Under the pieces are notes generated by a model. That model did no database searches and was not told where the DNA came from. It worked only from the letters and a program-made list of their open reading frames with translations. A DNA stretch of 58,884 bases from Myxococcales bacterium (GTDB lineage: Bacteria; Myxococcota_A; UBA9160; UBA4427). The stretch is from positions 1 through 58,884 of the forward strand of contig JADFNE010000025.1 in the NCBI GenBank assembly GCA_022563535.1, written 5' to 3'. This document shows positions 28,701 to 37,449 of this stretch, one piece after another (the first letter of the stretch is position 1; each line of letters starts with the position of its first letter). The position numbers and the translations under genes were made by a program.

Positions 28701-29152
28701 AACAACTCACCGATCAAGTCGAAGCCGCGGTGTTGGCGGAGTTCGATCGGCTTTCCGAGCGAGGTGGCGTGTTGGGTGCGATGGAAACGCTCTACCAGCG
28801 CAGCAAGATTCAGCAGGAGAGCCTGCACTACGAGTCGTTGAAGCACTCGGGTGAGTTGCCGATCGTCGGGGTCAACACCTTCGAAAACCCCAATCCAGCT
28901 GAAGCGGTGGTAGGCACCGTCGATCTGATGCGTTCGAGTGACGCCGAGAAGCAGGCCCAACTCGACAACCTTCACGCGTTCAAGCGGCGCTTTGCCCCGG
29001 ATTGCGCCGGGGCCCTCGAAGTATTGAAGGACGCGGCCGCAGGAGGTGACAACGTGTTCGAAGCGCTGCTCGAAGCAGTGAAAGTGGCGACGCTCGGGGA
29101 AACCAGTGACGCCCTGTTCGAGGTAGGGGGACGCTATCGTCGGGCAATGTAA
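25739..29152 (+). CDS. icmF: fused isobutyryl-CoA mutase
   Basis: A 1137-residue adenosylcobalamin enzyme that interconverts isobutyryl-CoA and n-butyryl-CoA. It has the full IcmF layout. An N-terminal B12-binding domain carries FDGHDVAI (Asp28, His30). A MeaB-like GTPase domain follows, with Walker A GTGGAGKSS at 215-223 and NKSD. The C-terminal substrate-binding mutase barrel contains FPFTSGVFPF, DRRPDIFGKVGNSG and the HIQTSGRSLHAQEM active-site strand. The built-in G domain guards cofactor loading. It is translationally coupled to the MerR regulator and followed after 105 bp by methylmalonyl-CoA mutase. Likely roles are valine or short-chain acid metabolism; some homologues accept other acyl-CoAs. 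Confidence 0.95.
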   Translation: MSNPREQLVATPGPLQPVRVVTAASLFDGHDVAINIMRRILQAQGAEVIHLGHDRSVQEIVDAAIQEDAHAIAASSYQGGHIEFFSYMVEELRARGAPDVLVYGGGGGTITPDEIELLEGSGVARIFSPELGRELGLEGMICTIIDECREQAREIASDEVSKLAADDPRSIARVISLVESTHARGETETLAWASLRARLTAMAGERAALVLGLTGTGGAGKSSVLDEILRRLRRDAPEAKIALLLVDPTRRRSGGALLGDRIRLNALGGPNVFVRSMATRQANLALSQSVADSLRVLKAARFDLVILETAGIGQSDSEVVDLVDLSAYVMTPEYGAPSQLEKIDMLELSDYIVINKSDRRGALDALRDVRKQWKRNNVAFETPDEQVPVFPAIAHQWNDPGVDRLYEAIRRDLVTSGARVFEGDAPAVQTADVGSGAILPASSERYLAEIAETVRDYRKQTEVMAERAAVAEGIARTLRDLDADATASPLLDAGAREALAERRQSILDGLPAELRTALTGWPATRERYTASEQNYQVRDREIKVRNYHETLSGTAVAKVALPRTDDWGALARYLRLENLPGSFPFTSGVFPFKREGEDPTRMFAGEGTPERTNRRFHYLCRGQSAARLSTAFDSVTLYGRNPDRRPDIFGKVGNSGVSVCSLDDAKKLYSGFDLCDPATSVSLTINGPAPIILAFFLNAAIDQQVEKHLIECGELEAVRERLGGDGLPEYGGDLPDGHDGLGLGLLGISGDRAVDIETYERIKASTLSRVRGTVQADILKEDQAQNTCIFSIGFALKMMGDIQQYFVDHGVHKFYSVSISGYHMAEAGANPITQLAFTLANGLTFVEYYRARGMEVDDFAANFSFFFSNGLDLEYNVIGRVARRIWAIAMRDRYGASARSQKLKYHIQTSGRSLHAQEMHFNDIRTTLQALTALQDNCNSLHTNAFDEAVTTPTEDSVRRAVAIQLIIQRELGTAKNENPTQGSYLIEQLTDQVEAAVLAEFDRLSERGGVLGAMETLYQRSKIQQESLHYESLKHSGELPIVGVNTFENPNPAEAVVGTVDLMRSSDAEKQAQLDNLHAFKRRFAPDCAGALEVLKDAAAGGDNVFEALLEAVKVATLGETSDALFEVGGRYRRAM

Positions 29153-29257
29153 GTCCCCCGGGGCCGGTCTTCGATCGTCCGAGCGCCGGGCTGCTAGACT
29201 CGGCCCCCCTCGATCGGACTGGGCACGACGTGGGGCGAGACAAGGCGCGAACGAAGC

Positions 29258-31420
29258 ATGGAGAGCGACATGGGTTGGGACGGAGCCAAGCGGGCAGACT
29301 CGAAAAAGTGGCGGGAACTCGCGGCCAAAGAACTGCGGGACAAGCCGGTGGACGAGCTCGTCTGGCGCAGTGCCGAGGGCATTGAAGTCAAACCTCTCTA
29401 CACCGCAGAAGACCTCGAAGCTCTCGAGTACGTCGATTCGACCCCGGGCATGGCCCCCTACATCCGCGGTCCCCGGGCGACCATGTACGCCAACCGTCCC
29501 TGGACCGTTCGCCAATACGCCGGGTTTTCGACCGCCGAAGAATCCAATGCGTTCTACCGCGCCAATTTGGCCGCGGGGCAGCAGGGGCTTTCTATCGCCT
29601 TCGATCTCGCGACCCATCGCGGCTACGACTCCGATCATCCGCGGGTAACGGGTGACGTCGGCAAGGCCGGCGTTGCGATCGATTCCATCGAAGACATGAA
29701 GGTGCTCTTCGACGGAATTCCTCTGGCTGACGTCACGGTTTCCATGACCATGAACGGCGCGGTGCTGCCGATCATGGCCTGTTTCATCGCCGCGGGTGAA
29801 GAGCAGGGTGTGCCGCGAGAAAAACTCGCCGGCACAATCCAGAACGACATCCTCAAAGAATTCATGGTTCGCAATACCTATATCTATCCCCCCGAGCCGA
29901 GCATGCGGATCGTGGCGGACATCATCGAGTTCACCGCGCACAACATGCCCAAGTTCAATTCGATTTCGATCAGCGGCTATCACATGCAGGAAGCCGGAGC
30001 GAGCACTGTTCTCGAACTCGCCTTCACGATCGCCGACGGTCTCGATTATGTGCGGGCTGCGCTGTCAAAGGGACTCGACATCGATCAGTTCGCCGGGCGG
30101 CTGTCGTTCTTCTGGGCAATCGGCATGAACTTCTATCTCGAGATTGCCAAGCTGCGGGCCGCGCGGTTGTTGTGGGCGGAGGTGATGCAGCAGTTCGAGC
30201 CGAAGGACCCGAAATCGTCGATGCTGCGAACCCACTGCCAGACCTCGGGGGCCAGCCTCACCGAACAAGATCCAATGAACAACGTAGTCCGCACCACCAT
30301 CGAAGCGATGGCCGCGGTCTTTGGGGGTACGCAGTCCCTGCACACCAACGGTTACGACGAAGCCGTGAGCCTGCCGACAGATGCCGCCGCGCGCACCGCG
30401 CGCAATACCCAGTTGATCTTGCAGGAAGAGACGGGAATTACCGCAGTCATCGATCCCTGGGGTGGCTCCTACTTCATGGAATCCCTCACCCATACCGTTG
30501 CGGAGGAAGCGCGCAAGGTCATTGCGGAGATCGAAGAGCTCGGCGGGATGACCAAGGCGATCATGACCGGAATGCCGAAGCGTCGCATCGAAGAGGTTGC
30601 CACGCGACGCCAGGCCCGCGTCGATCGCGGCGACGACACGATCGTCGGCGTAAACAAATACGTGCTGGAAGAAGAACCCGAGATCGATGTGCGAGAAATC
30701 GACAACACGGCGGTGCGCAATGCCCAGGTCAAGCGGTTGGAAGAAATTCGCGCGAGTCGCAGCCAGCCCGACGTCGATCGCGAACTCGCTGCACTCAAGA
30801 AGCTCGCCGAGACGGGGGAGGGGAACCTGCTCGAACAGGCGATCACGTGTGCAAAGCTGCGCGCCACGGTCGGCGAAATTTCGGAAACCCTGGCCGAAGT
30901 CTACACGCGCCATCGAGCGGAAGTGAGCACCATTTCCGGCGTTTACGGCGGTGTGTATCGGGGAGACGAAGACTTCGACGAAGTCTGTCGAGAAGTTGCG
31001 GCGTTCTCGAAAGAAGAGGGCCGCCGACCGCGCATGTTGGTGGTCAAGCTCGGCCAGGACGGACACGATCGCGGGATGAAGGTGATCTCGACGGCCTTCG
31101 CTGACATGGGATTCGACGTGGACATCGGCCCGTTGTTTCAGACCCCAGACGAAGCGGCGCAGCAGGCGATCGACAACGATGTTCACGTAGTCGGCGTTTC
31201 GAGTCAGGCCGCGGGACACAAAACCCTGGTGCCGATGTTGATCGAAGCGCTCAGAAACGCGGGTGCCGAAGAGATCAAGGTGATCGTCGGCGGCGTCATT
31301 CCTCCGCGTGATTACGCTTTCTTGCGCGAAGCGGGCGCGGCGGCGATCTTTGGTCCGGGCACGGCGATTCCAAAAGCCGTGCGTGAGGTACTAGGCGTGC
31401 TGAGGAATCGCCCGAAATGA
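29258..31420 (+). CDS. scpA: methylmalonyl-CoA mutase (single-chain)
   Basis: A 720-residue AdoCbl enzyme interconverting methylmalonyl-CoA and succinyl-CoA. The N-terminal barrel has the [16 protein letters not shown] block (the Tyr that shields the radical) and the [14 protein letters not shown] substrate strand. The C-terminal B12 domain has base-off His in D601-x-H603-x-x-G606, with a second [12 protein letters not shown] loop. It is homodimer-type, not a heterodimer subunit. A TAGACT -10-like hexamer lies at about 29195 in the 105-bp gap after icmF, so it may have its own promoter. meaB follows with ATGA overlap. It would feed propionyl-CoA carbon into the TCA cycle. Confidence 0.96.
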   Translation: MESDMGWDGAKRADSKKWRELAAKELRDKPVDELVWRSAEGIEVKPLYTAEDLEALEYVDSTPGMAPYIRGPRATMYANRPWTVRQYAGFSTAEESNAFYRANLAAGQQGLSIAFDLATHRGYDSDHPRVTGDVGKAGVAIDSIEDMKVLFDGIPLADVTVSMTMNGAVLPIMACFIAAGEEQGVPREKLAGTIQNDILKEFMVRNTYIYPPEPSMRIVADIIEFTAHNMPKFNSISISGYHMQEAGASTVLELAFTIADGLDYVRAALSKGLDIDQFAGRLSFFWAIGMNFYLEIAKLRAARLLWAEVMQQFEPKDPKSSMLRTHCQTSGASLTEQDPMNNVVRTTIEAMAAVFGGTQSLHTNGYDEAVSLPTDAAARTARNTQLILQEETGITAVIDPWGGSYFMESLTHTVAEEARKVIAEIEELGGMTKAIMTGMPKRRIEEVATRRQARVDRGDDTIVGVNKYVLEEEPEIDVREIDNTAVRNAQVKRLEEIRASRSQPDVDRELAALKKLAETGEGNLLEQAITCAKLRATVGEISETLAEVYTRHRAEVSTISGVYGGVYRGDEDFDEVCREVAAFSKEEGRRPRMLVVKLGQDGHDRGMKVISTAFADMGFDVDIGPLFQTPDEAAQQAIDNDVHVVGVSSQAAGHKTLVPMLIEALRNAGAEEIKVIVGGVIPPRDYAFLREAGAAAIFGPGTAIPKAVREVLGVLRNRPK

Positions 31421-32415
31421 CCCCCGGGCCCGAGTCCCCGGAAGCCTCCGCTGAGTTTCTCGACGCCATCCGCAAGGGTGAGCGGAGGGCGCTCGCGCGG
31501 GCCATCACCCTGCTCGAAAGCTCGCGGGACGATCTGGCCGTGCAGGGCCAGCGAATTCTGGACCAGTTGATTCCCGAGACCGGCAAGGCCATTCGGCTCG
31601 GAGTCACGGGCCCCCCAGGGGTGGGCAAGAGTACTTTCATCGAGGCGCTCGGTCTGGAACTGATCAAAAAAGGTCATCGCGTGGCCGTGCTGGCGGTGGA
31701 TCCGACCAGCCCCGTCAGTGGTGGCAGCATCCTGGGGGACAAGACCCGGATGGAGCTCCTGTCGCGCAATTCCGCGGCGTTCATTCGACCGTCTCCCTCC
31801 GGCAGCGCCCTGGGCGGGGTCGCGCAGAGTACCCGCGAAGCCATGCTTCTATGCGAGGCCGCGGGCTACGACGTTGTAATTGTGGAGACGGTTGGAATTG
31901 GTCAGTCTCAGGTCGCGGTCGCAGGCATGGTCGACTTCTTCCTGCTCATCCTGATGCCGGGGGGCGGAGACGAACTGCAGGGCATCAAGAAGGGCGTGGT
32001 CGAGATCGCAGATTGCCTGCTTGTGAACAAGGCCGATGGACCCACGGCCGAGGTCGCCGAGCGCACTCGACTGGAGTACGCGAGCGCCATGCAGGTGATT
32101 CGCTCGCTGAGTTCGAACTGGGAGCCGCCGGTGCTCAAGGCCAGTGCGTTGACCGGGGAAGGCGTGACTGCGCTTTGGGAGACGGTTCTTGCCCATCGCC
32201 AAAAGTTTGAGGATAGCGGAGAACTCGATCTGCGACAGCGCCGACAAGCGCGAGAGTGGATGTGGAGTCTGCTCGAGGACGGGCTCAGATCGGCATTTCG
32301 CGGCCACCCGAAGGTGGCCAGCGAGATCGCTTCGCTCGAAGCGGCTGTAGAAGCCCGAGAGATGACCCCTGGAGCGGCCGCGAAAGGCCTGCTCGAGCGC
32401 TTCCTGAGGGGCTGA
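31417..32415 (+). CDS. meaB: methylmalonyl-CoA mutase-associated GTPase MeaB
   Basis: A 332-residue G3E-family P-loop GTPase. Walker A GPPGVGKS is at residues 65-72. The family strand [24 protein letters not shown] follows, then an ETVGIGQSQ switch and NKAD base-recognition motif. MeaB chaperones adenosylcobalamin delivery to the mutase and ejects damaged cofactor. It is translated directly from the mutase stop (ATGA). IcmF carries its own equivalent domain, so this copy serves the methylmalonyl-CoA mutase. Confidence 0.96.
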   Translation: MTPGPESPEASAEFLDAIRKGERRALARAITLLESSRDDLAVQGQRILDQLIPETGKAIRLGVTGPPGVGKSTFIEALGLELIKKGHRVAVLAVDPTSPVSGGSILGDKTRMELLSRNSAAFIRPSPSGSALGGVAQSTREAMLLCEAAGYDVVIVETVGIGQSQVAVAGMVDFFLLILMPGGGDELQGIKKGVVEIADCLLVNKADGPTAEVAERTRLEYASAMQVIRSLSSNWEPPVLKASALTGEGVTALWETVLAHRQKFEDSGELDLRQRRQAREWMWSLLEDGLRSAFRGHPKVASEIASLEAAVEAREMTPGAAAKGLLERFLRG

Positions 32416-32544
32416 GCGCAGTCCGGGCGGGATGTTTTTTACCCCAAGGGCTTCCTCTTCCTACACCTTACAGGCCAATCTGCCGATTGTGGGGAAGGAT
32501 TCGGGACGGGCCCGACGCTGCCGACTTGTGCGGAGATCCTGAGC

Positions 32545-33222
32545 ATGGTTCAGATCAACATGGCGAATCGCGAGATCAGCGTGAAGGTCGTCTATTACGG
32601 TCCCGCGCTCTCGGGCAAAACGTCCAACCTGCTGAAACTCCACGAACTGATGAACCCCGATTCCCGGGGCAAGATGGTCACCCTCGATACCAAGGACGAC
32701 CGCACGCTCTACTTCGATTTCCTTCCGGTCGAGTTTGTCACGGCGGGTGGCTTTTCGATCAAGACCAAGGTGTTCACGGTTCCCGGACAGGTGATGCACA
32801 AGTCGACACGCAAGGTGGTGTTGGCCGGTGCAGATGCAATCGCATTCATCGCGGATTCCCAACGATCCTCCGCCAGTGCCAACGCGTATTCGTGGCGCGA
32901 CATGGAGGCGAACCTCAAAGCCAACGGGTTCGACTTCGAACGCATTCCAAAAGTAGTTCAGTTCAACAAGCGCGATCTGCCGGACGTCAAACCCCTGCAA
33001 GATATTCGCGATGCGTGGCAAGGTATTCCCACGTTTCCCGCGGTCGCCATTCGCGGCGAGGGTGTGATCGAAACCTACCGCGAGCTGATGCGCGTGCTCT
33101 ACCAAAGCCTCGACGAGAAGCACGACTTCGCAACCAAGTTTGGGCTTTCGGAAGAGGACTTCCTGAAGGGGCTGTTGCGCAACTTTGCCGCGCCCCCAGG
33201 AACCGGCAGCGGCACCGCCTGA
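32545..33222 (+). CDS. MglA-like small Ras-type GTPase
   Basis: A 225-residue GTPase of the bacterial MglA clade. G1 is GPALSGKT at residues 19-26. The conserved RTLYFDFLP strand, the switch-II TVPGQV, and the ADSQR and NKRD (G4) motifs follow. MglA sets cell polarity and drives gliding or twitching in Myxococcus together with its GAP MglB. No mglB is adjacent, and the P-loop differs slightly from classic GPGLCGKT, so this may be a paralogue. The ATG at 32545 is used; a second ATG is at 32560. The 129-bp upstream gap has no gene. A TTGACA promoter starts immediately after its stop. Confidence 0.85.
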   Translation: MVQINMANREISVKVVYYGPALSGKTSNLLKLHELMNPDSRGKMVTLDTKDDRTLYFDFLPVEFVTAGGFSIKTKVFTVPGQVMHKSTRKVVLAGADAIAFIADSQRSSASANAYSWRDMEANLKANGFDFERIPKVVQFNKRDLPDVKPLQDIRDAWQGIPTFPAVAIRGEGVIETYRELMRVLYQSLDEKHDFATKFGLSEEDFLKGLLRNFAAPPGTGSGTA

Positions 33223-33251
33223 TTGACACCCAGGGCCTGTGCTGATAGCTT
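33223..33251 (+). promoter_or_regulatory. strong sigma70-type promoter for the ribBA leader
   Basis: TTGACA at 33223-33228 and TAGCTT at 33246-33251 have 17-bp spacing. It lies immediately after the mglA-like stop codon. Transcription from about 33258 would give ribBA a 5' leader of about 330 nt. Confidence 0.6.
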
Positions 33252-33300
33252 CACTTCTTCAATTCACTGCTGAGCTGAGAGCCCGATTCGATTGCGATGA

Positions 33301-33349
33301 GGGGGCAGCTCGGTTGCGACCGGGTCGCCTCCGAGCGTGAGTCACCCCC
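33301..33349 (+). other. three-tier hairpin in the ribBA leader
   Basis: Nested complementary blocks form one extended stem: GGGGG 33301-33305 with CCCCC 33345-33349, CTCGG 33309-33313 with CCGAG 33331-33335, and GCGAC 33316-33320 with GTCGC 33324-33328, with a 3-nt loop. Further downstream are AGCGCCC/GGGCGCT (33478-33494), the palindrome CTTGAAGCTTCAAG (33493-33506) and GGCAGC/GCTGCC (33517-33535). I do not see the conserved bases of an FMN riboswitch. The leader contains no credible gene. Confidence 0.5.
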
Positions 33350-33351
33350 AA

Positions 33352-33405
33352 CTGCCGAAAGTGCGGAAACTGCCGAAACTGCGGAAAGTGCCGCGAGTGC
33401 CGAAA
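33352..33405 (+). repeat. 9-bp tandem repeat in the ribBA leader
   Basis: Six consecutive 9-bp units of the form (C/G)TGC(C/G)GAAA run from 33352 to 33405. One unit, GTGCCGCGA, is divergent. The array immediately follows the large hairpin and lies about 180 bp before the ribBA start. Confidence 0.8.
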
Positions 33406-33587
33406 GCTAGCTAGACTCGTTCTACCTGCTTTCGGGGACCGCCAGAGACCGCCAGACACGGCCCACCATCGCATGCGAGCGCCCATCGGGCGCTTGAAGC
33501 TTCAAGAAGACAACCGGGCAGCTACGTCCGCTGCCAGGGATGGGCGCATCACCGATCCAGGCGAGAACCAGCGAGGTCTACTTGTAG

Positions 33588-34877
33588 ATGCCGAAGAACA
33601 CGAGAACACTTAGCGCCGTCGACGACGAGAGTCTGCGCGGTCATCCCGAGAATCCCGAGTCGATCGTGAGTTCGATCCAGTCGGCGCTCGCCGATATTGC
33701 CGCTGGCAAGATGGTGATCCTGGTCGATGACGAAGACCGGGAAAACGAGGGCGATCTGTGCATGGCCGCCGAAGCCGTGACTCCCGAGTCCATCAACTTC
33801 ATGGCGACCTACGGCCGTGGCCTGATCTGTTTGAGCCTGGAGGATGAGCAACTCGAACGACTGCATCTCGGCATGATGGTCCCCGACTACGAAAACACCG
33901 CGACCTATGGCACGGCCTTCACCGTTTCGATCGAAGCGCGCGAAGGTGTTACGACGGGTATCTCGGCTCACGATCGCGCGCGAACCATTCAAGCGGCCAT
34001 CGCCGAAGACGCGGTGCCCTCGGACATCGTGCGCCCCGGTCACATCTTCCCCCTGCGCTCCCGCGCGGGTGGCGTGCTGCGACGTGTGGGACAAACCGAA
34101 GGATCGGTAGATCTGGCTCGCCTGGCGGGCTTGAAGCCGTCGGGCGTGATCTGCGAGATCATGAACGAAGACGGCACCATGGCTCGCATGAGTGATCTCG
34201 CAGAGTACGCAAAGCTGCACGATCTCAAGATCGTTACCATCAAAGACTTGATTCAGTATCGCCTGGCAAACGAGAAGCTCGTGCGCCGTGTTGCCACTGC
34301 AAACATGCCCACGATCAACGGCGGAGAGTTTCGTTGCATCGCCTACGAAAATGACATCGACAATGTCGACCACGTGGCGTTGGTGAAGGGCGAGATCAAT
34401 TCCGACGAGCCGGTGCTGGTGCGCGTGCACAGCGAGTGCCTCACTGGGGACGCATTCGGTTCCGCCCGCTGCGACTGCGGGGAACAGCTTCAGGCCGCGT
34501 TGAAGATGATCGAGGAGGAAGGCAGCGGAATCCTGCTCTACATGCGACAGGAGGGCCGCGGGATCGGGCTCAAGAACAAGATTCGCGCCTATGCACTGCA
34601 GGATGAAGAAGGCCTCGATACGGTGGAGGCGAATCATCGGTTGGGCTTTGCCGCGGACCAGCGAGACTACGGTGTCGGCACCCAGATCCTGGTTGATCTC
34701 GGCGTGCGTCGCATGCGCATGATTACAAACAACCCGGTCAAACGTGCCGGCGTTGAGGGCTACGGGCTCAAGATCATCGAACGGGTTCCACTCGAGATCA
34801 AACCCAACGAGGCCAATCTCAAGTATCTACAAACCAAGAAAGACAAGCTCGGGCACGTGCTTCATTTGATGAGTTAG
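33588..34877 (+). CDS. ribBA: bifunctional DHBP synthase / GTP cyclohydrolase II
   Basis: A 429-residue fusion supplying both precursors of riboflavin. The N-terminal RibB domain has [12 protein letters not shown] and the [12 protein letters not shown] and RPGHIFPL motifs. The C-terminal RibA domain has the zinc site [16 protein letters not shown] and a RQEGRGIGL catalytic segment. The Cys ligands and the catalytic arginine region are intact, so both activities are expected. The ATG at 33588 has no good Shine-Dalgarno and follows a 330-nt structured leader. No other rib genes are adjacent, so it is a stand-alone flavin gene and the leader is a likely control point. Confidence 0.95.
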   Translation: MPKNTRTLSAVDDESLRGHPENPESIVSSIQSALADIAAGKMVILVDDEDRENEGDLCMAAEAVTPESINFMATYGRGLICLSLEDEQLERLHLGMMVPDYENTATYGTAFTVSIEAREGVTTGISAHDRARTIQAAIAEDAVPSDIVRPGHIFPLRSRAGGVLRRVGQTEGSVDLARLAGLKPSGVICEIMNEDGTMARMSDLAEYAKLHDLKIVTIKDLIQYRLANEKLVRRVATANMPTINGGEFRCIAYENDIDNVDHVALVKGEINSDEPVLVRVHSECLTGDAFGSARCDCGEQLQAALKMIEEEGSGILLYMRQEGRGIGLKNKIRAYALQDEEGLDTVEANHRLGFAADQRDYGVGTQILVDLGVRRMRMITNNPVKRAGVEGYGLKIIERVPLEIKPNEANLKYLQTKKDKLGHVLHLMS

Positions 34878-34895
34878 CGCGGGCCGAACGGGTCG

Positions 34896-34955
34896 TCGCC
34901 AGGCTCTTCGCCAAGCGCATTGCCAAGCCCTCCGCCAAGCCCTTCGCCAGGTAGG
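34896..34955 (+). repeat. 12-bp tandem repeat upstream of the MoxR-type gene
   Basis: Five 12-bp units with core CGCCAAGC run without gaps: 34896, 34908, 34920, 34932 and 34944. They end just before the TAGGAG ribosome-binding site of the next gene, so they form most of its 5' leader. Confidence 0.75.
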
Positions 34956-34976
34956 CAACACATAGGAGCGTTTTCC

Positions 34977-35969
34977 ATGTTCGATAGTGTTGATCGCGTC
35001 GTCATCGAGCTGGGAAATCAGGGCTATGTGTGCGACCAGCGAATCGCGACTGTCGTTTTCCTCGCCCAGAAATTGGGCAAGCCCGTGCTGATCGAGGGGC
35101 CGGCCGGGGTCGGCAAAACCGAACTGGCCAAGGTCGTTGCCACGGCTCTTGACCGCAAACTCATTCGTCTGCAGTGCTACGAAGGCCTCGACGAAGCCAA
35201 GTCGCTCTACGAGTGGGAATACTCGAAGCAACTCTTGTATACCCAGTTGCTCAAGGATCATGTCAGCGAGGCGATGGCCGGGGCGAAGAACCTCGCCGAA
35301 GCTGCCGATCGCGTCGCCGCCCAGGAGTCGGTGTTCTTCTCCGAACGATTTATCGTGGCGCGTCCGCTGATGCAAGCGATCACCTCGGAAGTTCCGGTGC
35401 TGTTGCTGATCGACGAGGTCGACAAGTCCGATCCGGAATTTGAAGCCTTCCTGCTCGAAATTCTCTCCGATTTTCAGGTCACGGTCCCCGAGTTGGGGAC
35501 GATCAAAGCTGTCCAGATCCCCCTCGTCATGCTGACCTCCAACGATGCCCGAGAATTGAGCGACGCCCTCAAGCGGCGCTGTCTCCACCTCTGGATCGAC
35601 TATCCCAGCGAAGAACTCGAACTGAGGATCCTCGACCAGAAGGTGCCGGAGATCGACAAGCGTCTGGCGCAAGATCTGGTGAGCTTGATGCACAAGATCC
35701 GCAATCTCGACCTCAAGAAGGTTCCCTCCATCAGTGAAACTCTCGATTGGGCGCGTGCGCTGCTCGCGCTGAACGCAAGCGAACTCGACGAGAAGATGGT
35801 TACCGACACCCTCAACGTGATCCTCAAGTATGAGGGCGATATCAACAAGACACAAAAAGCGCTCTCGAAGCTGCTCTCGGAAAAGGCGGCCAAGGCTGCC
35901 GGAAGTGATGCGCAGACCGTCGAGTCGCCCGCGCCCGCGTCGCCCCAGAAAAAGGGAGTGCTCCACTGA
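34977..35969 (+). CDS. MoxR/CoxD-type AAA+ ATPase
   Basis: A 330-residue AAA+ protein of the MoxR family. The Walker A motif GPAGVGKTE is near residue 42, Walker B is LLLIDEVDKSD, and a sensor-1 LTSNDAREL and a sensor-2 arginine region follow. The start at the ATG 34977 has TAGGAG upstream. Together with the VWA protein that follows after 2 bp, it forms the MoxR-VWA (CoxD-CoxE) chaperone pair. Such pairs insert metal cofactors or remodel enzyme complexes. In carbon monoxide dehydrogenase loci they mature the Mo-Cu centre, but no CODH genes are here, so the client is unknown. Confidence 0.9.
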   Translation: MFDSVDRVVIELGNQGYVCDQRIATVVFLAQKLGKPVLIEGPAGVGKTELAKVVATALDRKLIRLQCYEGLDEAKSLYEWEYSKQLLYTQLLKDHVSEAMAGAKNLAEAADRVAAQESVFFSERFIVARPLMQAITSEVPVLLLIDEVDKSDPEFEAFLLEILSDFQVTVPELGTIKAVQIPLVMLTSNDARELSDALKRRCLHLWIDYPSEELELRILDQKVPEIDKRLAQDLVSLMHKIRNLDLKKVPSISETLDWARALLALNASELDEKMVTDTLNVILKYEGDINKTQKALSKLLSEKAAKAAGSDAQTVESPAPASPQKKGVLH

Positions 35970-35971
35970 GC

Positions 35972-37390
35972 ATGCAGCGCAAGGTGCTGGAGTTTGCGAA
36001 CTTGCTTCGCAAGAGCGGGATTCGCGTTTCCGTTGCTGAAGGGATCGACGCTTTCGAAGCACTGGACGTGTTGTCGATCGACAATCGCGAACTCTTCAAG
36101 AACGCCCTGCGCACGACCATGGTCAAGCGCGGCGACGAGATTTCGACCTTCGACCAGATCTTCGATCTCTACTGGTCCGGCTTCTACGACAGCCTGCGTG
36201 ACTCGTTCGGCGCTGTGGGCGACAACATGGCGTCCATGGATATCGACCTGGACGCTTTGATGAAGCAGATCACCGAGATGCTCGCCGAGATGGACGGCGA
36301 TCTCGATCTCGGCGAACTCGCCAAGGCGCTGCTGACCCAGGATCTCTCCCAGCTCGAAGGCATGATCCGCGACGCGGCCCAGCAAGCGGGCACCGGCAAT
36401 ATTGAAAACATGCTCCAGGTGGGCTTCTTCAGCCGCCGTACCGTGGAAGGCATGGGGATGGACGGCGCGGGCCGCGAACTCGAAAGCCTGGCGACGCGCC
36501 TCGAAGAGGCGGGGATGTCTCCCGAACAAGTGCAGGCTCTGCGCGAGATGATCAGCGCGATGATGGAGAGTCTGCGCAAAGTGGTGCGGAGCTTCACCGA
36601 GCGCGAACTCCAGACCCAGAATCACGACTACATGGAAAAATTTCGCCAGGAGATGCTCACGGAGAAGAGCTTTTATCACCTGACGGAAGATGAGATCGCC
36701 CGCATGCGCGAGGTGGTCCACCGGCTCGCCCAGCGCATCAAGAATATTCTCTCGATCCGACGTCGGCGCGACAAAAAGGGCAAGCTCGACCTGCATACCA
36801 CCCTGCGCCGCAACATGGCGACCGGGGGTCTGCCGTTCAAGGTGATCTACAAACATCGCCGCAAGGAGCGTCCCAAGCTGGTGATCCTGTGCGACGTATC
36901 CTCGTCAGTGGCCAATGTGTCGCGCTTCATGCTGCAGTTCATGTACAGCCTGCAAGAAGCCTTCACGCGCATTCGCTGCTTTGTTTTCGTGTCCGATCTC
37001 GGGGAAGTGACGCCGGTCTTCAAGAATGCGGATGTCAGCGGCGCGATCGAGAAGGCCTTGGAAGGCGGCGACGTGATCAACGTCTACACGCGCTCCAATT
37101 TTGGTCTGGCCTTCAATATCTTTTGGCGCGACTACTTGTCTGCGGTCGACAAGCGAACCACGGTGTTGATCCTCGGCGACGCGCGCAACAACTACAACGA
37201 CGACAAGGCCTGGTGCTTGCGCGACATCCAGGCAAAGGCCAAGAACGTGGTCTGGCTCAATCCCGAGAGCCCGAGTGCCTGGGGCTTCGGCGACAGCGTG
37301 ATGAACCGTTATCTGCCCTACACCGATATCGCAGAGGAATGTCGCAACCTGCGACAACTTGCCAAGGTGGTCGACTCGATCGTTCTTTGA
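35972..37390 (+). CDS. CoxE-like VWA domain protein
   Basis: A 472-residue protein. A helical N-terminal region (VLEFANLLRKSGIRVSVAEGIDAFEAL) is typical of CoxE/VWA_CoxE. A long acidic and helical middle follows. The C-terminal von Willebrand A domain has the MIDAS motif DVSSS in LVILCDVSSSVANVSRF, a later FVFVSDLGEVT, and DARNNYND. The metal ion at the MIDAS would mediate client contact, while the upstream AAA+ ATPase provides energy. The two genes are 2 bp apart and certainly co-transcribed. The gap after this gene holds the candidate antisense-strand small RNA. Confidence 0.88.
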   Translation: MQRKVLEFANLLRKSGIRVSVAEGIDAFEALDVLSIDNRELFKNALRTTMVKRGDEISTFDQIFDLYWSGFYDSLRDSFGAVGDNMASMDIDLDALMKQITEMLAEMDGDLDLGELAKALLTQDLSQLEGMIRDAAQQAGTGNIENMLQVGFFSRRTVEGMGMDGAGRELESLATRLEEAGMSPEQVQALREMISAMMESLRKVVRSFTERELQTQNHDYMEKFRQEMLTEKSFYHLTEDEIARMREVVHRLAQRIKNILSIRRRRDKKGKLDLHTTLRRNMATGGLPFKVIYKHRRKERPKLVILCDVSSSVANVSRFMLQFMYSLQEAFTRIRCFVFVSDLGEVTPVFKNADVSGAIEKALEGGDVINVYTRSNFGLAFNIFWRDYLSAVDKRTTVLILGDARNNYNDDKAWCLRDIQAKAKNVVWLNPESPSAWGFGDSVMNRYLPYTDIAEECRNLRQLAKVVDSIVL

Positions 37391-37449
37391 GGTGTCTTCC
37401 CTCGCGAGTCCGCACTTGTTCCCCATCGCCGCGCGCCGAGCCCCAAAAC

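Noticed and set aside
33352-33405. CRISPR array or similar
   Set aside because: Units are 9 bp with no spacers; it is a simple tandem repeat. The same holds for the other leader repeats.
33259-33486. 75-codon minus-strand ORF with FRQFP-type repeats
   Set aside because: The repeats are a by-product of the 9-bp DNA array; no start signal and opposite to the ribBA leader.
33301-33587. FMN riboswitch upstream of ribBA
   Set aside because: The expected conserved bases of the RFN element were not found, although the location is right.
34977-37390. Carbon monoxide dehydrogenase maturation locus
   Set aside because: The AAA+/VWA pair is CoxD/CoxE-like, but no coxSML or other Mo-enzyme genes are present, so only the chaperone pair is claimed.
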